Origin: Calditrichia bacterium
GTDB taxonomy: Bacteria; Calditrichota; Calditrichia; RBG-13-44-9; J075
Reading direction: 5' to 3'
Assembly: GCA_020635015.1 (NCBI GenBank)
Contig: JACKAP010000008.1
Span: 1-64,000, forward strand
Length of the DNA: 64,000 nt
Positions 8,792-17,607 of the stretch are shown one piece after another; within the stretch, counting starts at the first letter, position 1; each line of letters begins with the position of its first letter. A model generated the notes under the pieces. It did not search any database and was not told where the DNA came from. It saw only the letters and a program-made list of their open reading frames with translations. A program made the position numbers and the translations under genes.

Positions 8792-9634
8792 TCACGGCTT
8801 CAACCCCTCTGGCACCCCATTGGGAAACCGCTCCCGGATGGCGGCCTCGATCAACCCGATGCGGTTGTCCGGGTTGGGATGGGTGCTGAAGAATTCCGGC
8901 GGCGCATTGCCGCCGCTGGCATCGCGCAATATTTCCATTACTTTGATCATCGCCCGGGGATCATAGCCGGCATCGGCCATAAATTGCACCCCTAAATAAT
9001 CCGACTGCAACTCGTCGTCGCGGCCGTATTTCATGTTGACGATCTGCCCGATCATCGCCGCCACCTGAGCACCGCGGGCATCGCCGGAAGCAACCATCAC
9101 CGCCTGGGTAAGCCCTTCGGTAAGATTGCCCTTGGCAATGCGCTGCGAAGAGTGGCGCGCCACCACATGACCGATCTCATGCCCCAGCACGCCGGCCAGC
9201 TGCCCCTCGGTCTCCAGCCGGCTGTAGAGCGCCGCCGTAATAAAACACTGGCCGCCCGGGAGGGCAAAGGCGTTGATGGTCTGGGGATCAGCCAGCAAAT
9301 GAAAATCGAAGCGCCACTCGGTATCCTTCGCGGCGCTGCTCTGCACCAGGCGCATGCCGATCTGGTCGACATACTGCTGCGCCCGCTGATCGGGATGCAA
9401 TCCGCCATGCTGCTGCATCATCGCCGGTGCCGACTGCAGACCGAGGGCAATTTCCTGATGGGGAGTCAGGCTGATATACTGATTTTCCCCGGTAACCGGG
9501 TTGTATTCCTTCGAATTGCAATAGGAGATCAGGGAAAAAACCACTACTCCCAGCGCCATCAACAGGCGCAGTTTTCCATTGCTGCGGCCGCTCAGACCGG
9601 CGGGGCCGTAGCGGACCGGGCGTCTTGATAACAT
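8792..9634 (-). CDS. M48-family zinc metalloprotease, membrane-anchored
   Basis: 280-residue peptidase of the M48 family (HtpX/Oma1/BepA-like). An N-terminal hydrophobic segment (~24-42) is followed by a YCNSKEYNPVTGENQY stretch typical of M48 proteins that carry a lipoprotein-like cysteine. The catalytic motif HEIGHVVARH is near residues 152-161, with a downstream helix containing ELQSDYLG as the likely third zinc ligand. Members act in periplasmic or envelope protein quality control. GGAGG lies upstream. The neighbouring membrane-protein gene starts upstream at 10147 and ends 15 nt before this start, so the two are probably cotranscribed. Confidence 0.85.
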   Translation of the reverse strand: MLSRRPVRYGPAGLSGRSNGKLRLLMALGVVVFSLISYCNSKEYNPVTGENQYISLTPHQEIALGLQSAPAMMQQHGGLHPDQRAQQYVDQIGMRLVQSSAAKDTEWRFDFHLLADPQTINAFALPGGQCFITAALYSRLETEGQLAGVLGHEIGHVVARHSSQRIAKGNLTEGLTQAVMVASGDARGAQVAAMIGQIVNMKYGRDDELQSDYLGVQFMADAGYDPRAMIKVMEILRDASGGNAPPEFFSTHPNPDNRIGLIEAAIRERFPNGVPEGLKP

Positions 9635-9649
9635 TGCGAGTCCTCCCGA

Positions 9650-10147
9650 TTATTGATCGTCGATGGGAACAAATTCTTCCACTTCCAGCACTTCGTAAGT
9701 TCCTCCGGCCAGAGCGCCGAACAGCAGGTGCGTGCCCAGCATGATGTTGCTCTTCAGGGCAAAAAACCAGGGGAAGAACCAGGTGAGGGTATAAAAATTG
9801 ATAAAATAAAGCGCCATGCCGAACAGCGCACCGCCGAGAACGCCGGTGATCAGCCCGCCGCGGTGGATGATATAGGCCAGCAGCAGCGCAAAGGCGACCG
9901 AAAGGGTGAAATGGGTCACCAGCGCCGCCACGGTTGCCGCCAGGTCAAAGCTCGCCGGAGGGGCGAGAATGCCCTGCCCGAGGATGACCGAGGCAAACAG
10001 GCGCACCATCACCCAGGCATTGCCGCCGAGCACATAGGGCGTTACATACAAATTCAGCAGCATAAATACCAGTCCTGCAACAATCCCGGCCCAAACCGCC
10101 GCACTCCAGTCGACCACCTGCCGCATCTTCGGCGAAACATTCCTCAT
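9650..10147 (-). CDS. small four-helix inner-membrane protein of unknown function
   Basis: 165 residues with about four hydrophobic helices (roughly 13-33, 58-80, 85-105 and 110-140). I do not recognise the family, but the pattern resembles DUF-type four-helix membrane proteins. It is the first gene of a probable two-gene operon with the M48 protease. AGGGG precedes the start. The 3' end is acidic (LEVEEFVPIDDQ). Confidence 0.65.
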   Translation of the reverse strand: MRNVSPKMRQVVDWSAAVWAGIVAGLVFMLLNLYVTPYVLGGNAWVMVRLFASVILGQGILAPPASFDLAATVAALVTHFTLSVAFALLLAYIIHRGGLITGVLGGALFGMALYFINFYTLTWFFPWFFALKSNIMLGTHLLFGALAGGTYEVLEVEEFVPIDDQ

Positions 10148-10702
10148 CGCAGCCCCTTTACCCTTATCCTTTATCCTTTACCCTTTCAAAAGAATGTAAC
10201 ACCGCCACCGGAACTTTCCTACCGGACAGCGATATTTTTTGCATTTTATTCTCGGATGTTATGCGGTAGGCAGGTGTCGTCATTGCGAGCCGCGTATTTT
10301 GCGGCGTGGCAATCTCCCGATGATCGCTTCCAACTTAACTGCAGGCGGGTGCACCACGCAGGAGATTGCTTCGGCAAAATACGCCTCGCAATGACAGCAT
10401 GAATTACAAATGGCGCATTAGGAGTAATCAGATATATAATTTGGAAAAAAAGCGCCAATGCGGTATCTTGTGCGGCACGGTTCTCCGGCGTAGGGATAGG
10501 ACGGCGTTAGCGGTATATATTATCACGCTGGTGAATGGATGCTTGAGTTCACCGATTGCGGATCTTCAAAGTGTAGACACTTGTCAATTGGTTGTTGGTT
10601 CTTGGCTTTTGGCAACAACCAACAACCAACAACCAACAACCAACAACCAACAACCAACAACCAATTGCTATAATGTCCCATTTAAATCCAAAGGAAACGG
10701 GA
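10148..10702. repeat. repeat-rich intergenic stretch with palindromic CATTGCGAG element
   Basis: No gene. It contains TTTATCC/CCTTTACCC tandem words (10155-10195), a 117-bp inverted element (10279-10395) with arms GTCATTGCGAG / CTCGCAATGAC and inner GGCAATCTCC / GGAGATTGC, and a hairpin whose right arm is an AACAACC tandem array (10614-10660) pairing with a left GGTTGTTGGTT (10590-10600). CATTGCGAG-type palindromes are widely dispersed in bacteria. The region ends in the ribosome-binding site of the next gene. Confidence 0.7.
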
Positions 10703-13216
10703 ATGATCTTTTCAGGTAATGCTTCCAAACGGGCTGGTCTTTTCATCCTGCTGATGATTGGCGCCTGCCTACCATTTATGACATTTGCGCAGACTGCGGA
10801 AATTCCTTCGCGCAGCGAACCCTATTTGCTTAACAGTGGAGAGTTTAGCAGCAATCCCGGCGCCACTCAGCCGTATGTCGCTTACAGCGGGCTGGTGGAA
10901 GTGGCTGGCGTGCCCTGGATGCGCCTGAATTTTCTGGATGCGAATCTGGGCAGCAACAGTTACCTGATCATCACTTCGCTTCAGGACGGCGCCTGGCAAC
11001 GGCTCGATGCCATCAGCCTGGCGCAGTGGTCGAATACAAGTGCCTATTTTAATGGCGATGCGGTGGAGATTGCCCTCCATGTGGCCCCGGGCGATCAGAA
11101 CGTTTTTGTGATGGTCGATGAAGTGACGGTAGGGGAATGGGCGCAGAATGCACCGATTGAATCCCAGTGCGGCCCTACTGACGACCGTCTGCCCTCAGAC
11201 GATCCCCGCTCCGGGCGGATTGTGCCGATCGGCTGCACCGGCTGGATCATCACCAATGGCAAGTATCTCACCGCCGGCCACTGCTCTACCGGCAGCGCCC
11301 AGGTGTTGGAATTTAACGTGCCGCTGTCGACTTCATCCGGCACCATTCAGCACCCCGGCCCGGAAGATCAGTATGCCATCGACCAAACCAGCTTTCAATC
11401 GACCAATGGCGGCGTCGGCAACGATTGGGGGGTTTACAATACCTTCCCTAATTCGGTGACCGGCCTGACCGCCATCCAGGCGCAGGGCGCGGCTTTCTGG
11501 CTGGTGCAGGATTACAGCCCGGTCGATATCCGTATTACTGGTTATGGGGTCGAGTTTAACGATCCGGAATGGAACCAGATCCAGCAGACCCACGTGGGGC
11601 CGAATACCGGTTCTTCTTCCAACACCATGCGCTATCAGACCGACACCGAAGGGGGCAACTCCGGCAGCCCGGTGATCGATGAAGCGACCGGATTTGCGGT
11701 CGGAATCCACACCCACGGGGGCTGCTCCACCAGCGGCACCGGCAATAACAGCGGCACCAGCACCTTCCATCCCGCCTTCTGGGCGGCGGCGGATATTCTC
11801 TCCAGCCTGGCGCCGGCTTCACCGGATTCCCTGACAGCCTATAGCGATTATACGACGCCCAACTCAATGCTGCTGACCTGGCAGGATCCTGTTACCCTGC
11901 TCAACGGCGACCCGCTTTCGCCGGATTCCTTTTCTGTAGAGATCTCCCGCGACGGGGCAGTGGTCGATACGGTCAGCGGCGGAATTGCCCAATATGTCGA
12001 TGCCGGCGTGGTTGACGGCACTGAGTATACCTACGAGATCTTCGCTTTTATGAACAGCTCCGGTTTCGGCAGCCCCAAAGCCAATGCGTCCTGGATTGCC
12101 GGCGGATCGCCGATCCCCAATCCGCCCACCACCTTCAGCGTGGCCGGCAGCCAGCAGGAAGTGACCATCAGTTGGGTTAACCCTGCCCAAAATGTCGACG
12201 GCACCCCGCTGGATGACCTCGCCGGAGTCAACCTTTTCCAGAACGGAGTGTTGGTGGAAACCTTCCTGCGCAGCGGCGCCGATAGCGCCCGGACCGATAC
12301 CGCTACCTATACGCCGGCGGCACCGGGTTATTATGCCTGGCATATCACGGTGGTCGACAACGAATCGGCCCAGAATGAGAGCGCTTCCAGCGACACGGTT
12401 GATACCCCGCTCAGTCTGCCGGTTTTTGATGCGTTTGCCGATCCCGGCGATCCCAATCCCGGATTGTGGGTAAACACCAACACCGACATCAACGACCGCG
12501 CCGACAATCCCCCCAGCGGCGCCTATGCGCTCAACTTCAACGGCAAGCCGGATGGGGATGATGCACTGGAGCTGAAGCCGCTCGACCTCAGCGGCATGGC
12601 CGGCACCGGCATGCGCCTGCGCTATTATTACCAGCCCCAGGGAAATGGCAACGCACCGGAGCCGGAAGACAGTTTGCGGGTGCATTTCAAGAACGACCTC
12701 GGCAATTGGGTGTTGATCAAGTCCTATCCCGGCACCACCCTGCAGCCGTTTGTGCTGGAGGAAATTGACATCGAAAGCGCTCCCAACGGAGGCGGGAGCT
12801 ATTTCTTCGGGCAATTCCAGGTGCGCTTCAGCAGTATCGGCGGAGCGGGCTTCTTCCCCAACGATGACTGGTTCATCGATGACGTGGAAGTGGGCATGCC
12901 CGGTCTGGCGATCGAAGATGAATCCGGTACGCTGCCCCTCACTTACGAGGTGAAACCGAATTATCCCAATCCCTTCAATCCCAGCACCACCATTGCCTAC
13001 CAGTTGCCTCGGAGCGGAGAGGTGGCCCTGGAGATCTATAACGCCCTGGGACAGAAGGTGCGGACGCTGGTCAATCAGCATAAAGAAGCCGGTTTCCACC
13101 AGGCACAGTGGGATGGCCGAAATGACCGGGGCCTGCAGGTGGCCAGCGGGATCTATATCTACCGTTTCGCTGCCGGCGACTTCCGGCAGGTGCGCAAAAT
13201 GATCCTCTTGAAATAG
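10703..13216 (+). CDS. secreted trypsin-like serine protease with FN3-like module and type IX-like sorting tail
   Basis: Extracellular S1-family protease, 837 residues. The start at 10703 follows AAAGGA and gives a signal peptide. An upstream in-frame start at 10592 would translate a tandem repeat and is rejected. The triad is visible: TAGHC near H192, DWGVY near D240 and GNSGSP near S318. After the catalytic domain come two FN3-like repeats, a jelly-roll region with DDWFIDDV, and a sorting domain with NYPNPFNPSTTIAYQLP ending RKMILLK. From about residue 375 onward it is a close paralogue of the C-terminal half of the gluzincin at 1973-5062. Its stop codon lies inside the terminator stem. Confidence 0.9.
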   Translation: MIFSGNASKRAGLFILLMIGACLPFMTFAQTAEIPSRSEPYLLNSGEFSSNPGATQPYVAYSGLVEVAGVPWMRLNFLDANLGSNSYLIITSLQDGAWQRLDAISLAQWSNTSAYFNGDAVEIALHVAPGDQNVFVMVDEVTVGEWAQNAPIESQCGPTDDRLPSDDPRSGRIVPIGCTGWIITNGKYLTAGHCSTGSAQVLEFNVPLSTSSGTIQHPGPEDQYAIDQTSFQSTNGGVGNDWGVYNTFPNSVTGLTAIQAQGAAFWLVQDYSPVDIRITGYGVEFNDPEWNQIQQTHVGPNTGSSSNTMRYQTDTEGGNSGSPVIDEATGFAVGIHTHGGCSTSGTGNNSGTSTFHPAFWAAADILSSLAPASPDSLTAYSDYTTPNSMLLTWQDPVTLLNGDPLSPDSFSVEISRDGAVVDTVSGGIAQYVDAGVVDGTEYTYEIFAFMNSSGFGSPKANASWIAGGSPIPNPPTTFSVAGSQQEVTISWVNPAQNVDGTPLDDLAGVNLFQNGVLVETFLRSGADSARTDTATYTPAAPGYYAWHITVVDNESAQNESASSDTVDTPLSLPVFDAFADPGDPNPGLWVNTNTDINDRADNPPSGAYALNFNGKPDGDDALELKPLDLSGMAGTGMRLRYYYQPQGNGNAPEPEDSLRVHFKNDLGNWVLIKSYPGTTLQPFVLEEIDIESAPNGGGSYFFGQFQVRFSSIGGAGFFPNDDWFIDDVEVGMPGLAIEDESGTLPLTYEVKPNYPNPFNPSTTIAYQLPRSGEVALEIYNALGQKVRTLVNQHKEAGFHQAQWDGRNDRGLQVASGIYIYRFAAGDFRQVRKMILLK

Positions 13217-13259
13217 TATGGTATGATCCAAACTACGGATCATACCATACTATTTTTTT
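13211..13259 (+). terminator. intrinsic terminator overlapping the protease stop codon
   Basis: A 16-bp perfect stem (13214-13229 with 13237-13252) closes on GATCC-AAACTAC-GGATC and is followed by a T7 run. The left arm starts with the TAG stop itself. The same design follows both cytochrome genes at 33374 and 35672. Confidence 0.92.
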
Positions 13260-13687
13260 GAACGGAAATTTGTAGAACAAGATGAATTCACAGTGTAATA
13301 AACCACCACACCTCCCGGTGGCGCCGCTGGCGCTGCCGGGAGGTGCGCTAAAGCGTATTGTTGAAAGGGCCCTTTCCTTATCCCATTCTGTATACTTTTA
13401 TGCCTACTTGAAGACGCTGTAAATTTTTCTATGAAAATTCGAACGTTTACCTGATAAAAAATAGCGCGCCTTTCGTATCCTTTCGAGTCGTTCGTGGGCA
13501 GCTATCTTCACCAACAAAAAAATCTCAAAAAAAATTCTGAAAATCTCCTCCGCCGGTGAATATATAAATGAGCACTGTCTTAAAGGTGCCCTGGGTCGCT
13601 GGTTGTCGCCGGTGTTTTCCGGTTACCGGCAGCGACTATTCTTAATCGTTCAATTATCGGTTCATCCATAACTTTGGAGGAGATTGT
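13260..13687. other. non-coding gap with hairpins before the lipoprotein gene
   Basis: No gene. A GC-rich hairpin lies at about 13308-13348 (arms CACCTCCCGG / CCGGGAGGTG with nested GGCGCC), a GAAAGGGCCCTTTC palindrome at about 13362, and a GTCGCTGG...CGCCGGT / ACCGGCAGCGAC stem at about 13592-13634. The latter falls in the probable 5' UTR of the lipoprotein gene. I see no confident promoter. Confidence 0.5.
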
Positions 13688-14320
13688 ATGATGCAGGTAA
13701 AAATGATTCCGGTTCTGGGCATTTTGGTTTTATTGGTTATATTATCAGGCTGCCGCGAGATGATCGTTCCGGAAGTCGGGCAGGACACGGTTCGTTCCCA
13801 TGAGACGCCGCTATCCCACCTGGAACGGGATATCTGGGGAAGCGGAGGGGTTTTGGAAGATGATAGCGGCGCCGGCGGCACCCCGGTGCGGCGGCCATTC
13901 GTTTTTTCACAGACTGCCGAAGGGTTGGAAGGAGACTTGGCGATCGACACCCTGGCGCATCCGGAGCCCTCATTTGAAAATGAGCTGATTCTGCAGATGG
14001 TCACGCCGAACAGCTGGGCAACCCAGGACATCACGGTGCGTTACGCACCTTTTGATCCCGGTAATAGCTTTGAGACCCTCCGGATGGAACTGACGGTTAC
14101 CCGCTACGACGGGGTGGCGTACGAATTCAACGGAATAATATCGCCGGAGGAAACGCTCAGTTTCCCGGTATTCAATTCACTATCGCTGCCCGGATTCAAC
14201 TATGTTTATCAGGTGCGATTCGAAGTATACCCACTGCTTAACGACGAGGAACCGGTGGCGTTTTATTACTGGGACTACGCAGTGGATCATGAACACGCGA
14301 CGGTATTTGGGGAGAACTAA
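13688..14320 (+). CDS. lipoprotein of unknown function paired with a TPR-CHAT protease
   Basis: 210 residues with a lipoprotein signal: hydrophobic helix, then LSGC lipobox with the lipidated Cys near residue 22. The mature part begins Ser/Gly/acidic-rich and continues as a beta-rich domain (~100-205). I do not recognise the family. GGAGG sits 7 nt before the first of two adjacent ATGs. The stop lies 4 nt before the likely TTG start of the TPR-CHAT gene, so the two are almost certainly translationally linked and may act together at the envelope. Confidence 0.7.
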   Translation: MMQVKMIPVLGILVLLVILSGCREMIVPEVGQDTVRSHETPLSHLERDIWGSGGVLEDDSGAGGTPVRRPFVFSQTAEGLEGDLAIDTLAHPEPSFENELILQMVTPNSWATQDITVRYAPFDPGNSFETLRMELTVTRYDGVAYEFNGIISPEETLSFPVFNSLSLPGFNYVYQVRFEVYPLLNDEEPVAFYYWDYAVDHEHATVFGEN

Positions 14321-14324
14321 GGAT

Positions 14325-17300
14325 TTGTATTTATCGCTGGAAAAACGCTGCCGGCTTGCGGTGGCACTGCTGATTGTGGTGTTGGGGCTTCATGGAGAAG
14401 GATTCGCCCGGCAAGCCGGGGGGTATCAGGAAGCGCCTCTCCAGCCGGCGCCGGATACCACCCGGGCATTCATGCTATATTCCCGGGCAAATGGATTCAA
14501 GGAACAGGCGGCATACGACAGCGCCTATTTCTACTTCCTGGCGGCGTACGATGAATATAGCCGGATCAATTCTTACGAAAAATGTGTGAACACGCTTTGT
14601 AATCTTGCGATCGTCGCAAGATTACAAGGCGATTACAACATCGCGGCGCACCACCTCAATAACGCGCTGCTGATTGGCAATAATACCCTGGATGTGGATA
14701 ACAATAAGCACATGGCGGTGCTGTATAACCAGCTGGGCGTGCTCTACCGGATCAAATCCGAATATGATCAGGCGCTGCATTACTTTATCAAGGCGCTTGA
14801 GATCCGTAAACGAATTTATGGCGACCGGCATATTCGCGTGGGGGTAACCCTTAACTCGCTGGGGCTGCTTTACCTGAAGCTGGGCGATTATCAGCGCTGC
14901 ATTGACTATCTCACCCAATCCCTGGCCTGTTATGAGGCCCACTACGGGGAGAATCATTACAAAACCGCCATCGTCTACGCCAATCTTGGGGTAACCCATG
15001 TCGATATCGGCGATATCGATGCGTCGATTTTTTATCTGCAAAAAGCACTGGAGATCAATGAGAGCATGCTGGCGCCGCATCATCCCAATCTGGCCAGCAA
15101 CTACATGCAACTTGCCCGGAGTTATTCCTTCAAAGGCGATTTTGATAAGGTTTTTCTCTATTTCAATAAGGCTTTTGCGATCATTCAGCACACTTTCCCG
15201 GAAGCACACGACGAAACCGCTCTCGCCTATAGCTTTATCGCGATCATCCACAAAGCGATCAATGAATATGATCAGGCGATCGCATTATTTAACAAGGCGA
15301 TCGGGATTTGGGAAGCAATTCATGGTCCTCAATATGGCGAGATCGCCCTCAGTTTGAAGCATCTCGGTGATATTTATTTTGAGCAGGCAAACTACGGTGA
15401 GGCGCTAGCGACCTATCGGCAAGCCCTGTCGATTTACCGCGCCAATTATTCCGGCGACTTTGTGATTCTGGCAAAAATCTACAAGCAGCTGGGGCATGTC
15501 TATCTGGAAAAGAACCATTTTGAGCAGGCGCTTTCCAATTATAACGAATGCTTGAGAATCAGCCAGCAAGGCTATGGCGAAAAACATTTGGACATTGCCG
15601 AGGCATATTGGGGGCTTGGAAATTTGTTTCTACGCCAGGAAAAGTTTTCCCTGGCGCTGGTTCACTATCAAAAAGGGTTAACTGCGATTACACGGAACTT
15701 CGAGGCGTTGGATTTCCGCCTTAATCCCGGGAATCATAGCGATTTTATCGATCCTTTTTTTGCTCTGAAGGTGCTCAATGCCAAGGCAAAGGTGCTTTTT
15801 GAATGGGGGCTTAGCTTAGAAAAAAGCGCATCACCGGAGTTGATCAGCAACGATCAAAGTGAACTCTTTGAGAATGCGGTCGCGACTTATGAGCTTGGTT
15901 TCGATTTGATCGATTATCTTAACCGCAACTACCGCGGCGAATATGCCAAACTGAAACTCTTGCGGGAGATTCAGCAGATCCACCGTCAGTCGATTGCCAT
16001 GGCCTACCGCCTGCAAGGACGGGAAAGCCTGCCCAAGATTGCCAATCACTTCTTTCAATTCCTGGAAAAAAGCAAGGCTGTGATACTGACCTCCGCTATC
16101 CAGGAGATCGACGCAAAGAAGTTCTCGCGGATCCCGGAAGCGCTGTTAGAAGAAGAAAAATCCTTGCGAGAAAAGATCCGTATCTTTGATCTTCAACTGG
16201 AAAAAGAAAACAATAAATATGCGGATCGAGACAGCCTGAAGATCAATTTTCTCAATTCCCGGTTATTGCAATTGACCCGTAGCTATGATGAATTGATCGA
16301 CGGTCTCGAAGCGAACTATCCGGGATATTATGCGCTGAAATACCGCAACCGTCTGCACTCGATCCGGGAGTTTCAGCGCAAGATTCCCGAGGGAACCGTG
16401 CTGCTCGAATATTTTGCCGGTGAGGATCAACTCTATCTTTTAGCCCTTTCTTCTGGAGATTACACTGCCACCGCTATCCCGCGCGACAGCAGCCTGAATG
16501 AATTGATCGAACAGTTTGGCACCGCACTGCGCCGGGAATCGGAGGGACGGTTTTTTGCCGAACGGAGCGCAAGGCTTTACGATCGCCTCATCCGCCCGGT
16601 GGCGGCACAAATCGCCGGTAAAAAGAAGCTGGTGATTATCCCTGACGGCGCACTCTACTATATCCCTTTTGAGGCGCTGATCCGGGAAAATTCTCCGGGG
16701 GAGACCGATTACACCCGACTGCCCTACCTGGTGCGCGAATATGATGTCAGTTACCATTACTCCGCTCATCTCTACCTGCAGGGCCTGGAAAAAGTACCCG
16801 CATCCGGGGTTCTCAATTTTGCCGGATTTGCGCCGGTCTTTTCCGGAGAAGATGACGCACGCATTATAGAAGGAGGATCGCCGCTATGGGGCATGCTCAG
16901 CGATGCCTGGGAACAGATGACCCGAAATGGACGGCACTTCGGTGAGCTGCCCTATTCGGAAACGGAAGTGCGCCGGATTGTGCAGGCGTTCGACTGGGAG
17001 CGGGAGAAGAGCGCCGGTTTTATCGCCCGCGCCGCCACTAAGGTGAATTTCAAAGCACAGGCCGGGAAGTATCGCTACCTCCACCTCGCGACCCACAGCT
17101 TTGTCAATGAAGCGCAGCCCAATCTCTCCGGCATTGCATTTTTCCCTCCGGAAGACAGCACCTCCGCCGATGATGGGATCCTCTATGCCGGGGAGATCTA
17201 CAATCTGGAGTTAAATGCGGACCTGGTGGTGTTGAGCAGTTGCGAAAGCGGTCTGGGGAAACTGGTCCGGGGAGAGGGATTAATGGCTATGACCCGCGGT

Positions 17301-17510
17301 TTCCTCTATGCCGGCGCCGCTAATGTGATGGTCTCTCTCTGGCAGGTTTTCGATAAACATACCAGCGAACTGATGGTCGGATTCTATCGCCAGATGCTCC
17401 AGGGAAAATCCTACGCCACCGCCCTGCGCGAGGCCAAATTGCAGTTGATTGACAATCCGCTTACCGCTTTTCCCGGTTCATGGAGCAGTTTTGTGCTGAT
17501 TGGGAGATAG
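14325..17510 (+). CDS. exported TPR-repeat protein with C-terminal CHAT caspase-like protease domain
   Basis: About 1061 residues. Residues ~55-500 are a long array of tetratricopeptide repeats, mostly of the ~42-residue TPR_12 type. A helical linker follows (~500-720), then a CHAT domain (~735-1060). The catalytic dyad is visible: His924 in LATHSF and Cys973 in LSSCESGLG. CHAT proteases cleave protein partners delivered through their TPRs, as known for Craspase-type TPR-CHAT and HetF-like proteins. A hydrophobic segment (~11-26) suggests export. Start choice: TTG at 14325 with GGAG about 11 nt upstream. The long ORF opens further upstream at 14202 inside the lipoprotein gene in another frame and is rejected. 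The partner lipoprotein is a candidate substrate or anchor. Confidence 0.85.
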   Translation: MYLSLEKRCRLAVALLIVVLGLHGEGFARQAGGYQEAPLQPAPDTTRAFMLYSRANGFKEQAAYDSAYFYFLAAYDEYSRINSYEKCVNTLCNLAIVARLQGDYNIAAHHLNNALLIGNNTLDVDNNKHMAVLYNQLGVLYRIKSEYDQALHYFIKALEIRKRIYGDRHIRVGVTLNSLGLLYLKLGDYQRCIDYLTQSLACYEAHYGENHYKTAIVYANLGVTHVDIGDIDASIFYLQKALEINESMLAPHHPNLASNYMQLARSYSFKGDFDKVFLYFNKAFAIIQHTFPEAHDETALAYSFIAIIHKAINEYDQAIALFNKAIGIWEAIHGPQYGEIALSLKHLGDIYFEQANYGEALATYRQALSIYRANYSGDFVILAKIYKQLGHVYLEKNHFEQALSNYNECLRISQQGYGEKHLDIAEAYWGLGNLFLRQEKFSLALVHYQKGLTAITRNFEALDFRLNPGNHSDFIDPFFALKVLNAKAKVLFEWGLSLEKSASPELISNDQSELFENAVATYELGFDLIDYLNRNYRGEYAKLKLLREIQQIHRQSIAMAYRLQGRESLPKIANHFFQFLEKSKAVILTSAIQEIDAKKFSRIPEALLEEEKSLREKIRIFDLQLEKENNKYADRDSLKINFLNSRLLQLTRSYDELIDGLEANYPGYYALKYRNRLHSIREFQRKIPEGTVLLEYFAGEDQLYLLALSSGDYTATAIPRDSSLNELIEQFGTALRRESEGRFFAERSARLYDRLIRPVAAQIAGKKKLVIIPDGALYYIPFEALIRENSPGETDYTRLPYLVREYDVSYHYSAHLYLQGLEKVPASGVLNFAGFAPVFSGEDDARIIEGGSPLWGMLSDAWEQMTRNGRHFGELPYSETEVRRIVQAFDWEREKSAGFIARAATKVNFKAQAGKYRYLHLATHSFVNEAQPNLSGIAFFPPEDSTSADDGILYAGEIYNLELNADLVVLSSCESGLGKLVRGEGLMAMTRGFLYAGAANVMVSLWQVFDKHTSELMVGFYRQMLQGKSYATALREAKLQLIDNPLTAFPGSWSSFVLIGR

Positions 17511-17539
17511 GGGAATTCCTACCGTTTTTTATTTCTTCC

Positions 17540-17568
17540 TTGACAAAAATTTGTCTATGCGCTAAACT
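17540..17568 (+). promoter_or_regulatory. sigma70-type promoter of the GntR regulator
   Basis: TTGACA (17540-17545), a 17-nt spacer and TAAACT (17563-17568) lie 40 nt upstream of the regulator start. The -35 is perfect and the -10 matches 4 of 6. Confidence 0.65.
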
Positions 17569-17572
17569 CCAT

Positions 17573-17591
17573 TTGTCATACAATATGATAA
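17573..17591. promoter_or_regulatory. candidate FCD/GntR operator over the transcription start
   Basis: Near-perfect 19-bp palindrome TTGTCATA-caa-TATGATAA with one mismatch, just downstream of the -10 box. FadR-subfamily regulators typically bind such short AT-rich dyads, so autoregulation is likely. Confidence 0.6.
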
Positions 17592-17607
17592 TTGAGATGG
17601 CAAGCAA

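Noticed and set aside
10592..10702. N-terminal extension of the trypsin-like protease
   Set aside because: It would translate the AACAACC tandem array in front of the signal peptide. The ATG at 10703 has a good ribosome site.
11864..13243. 459-residue open frame on the minus strand
   Set aside because: Antisense shadow of the trypsin-like protease; begins inside its terminator.
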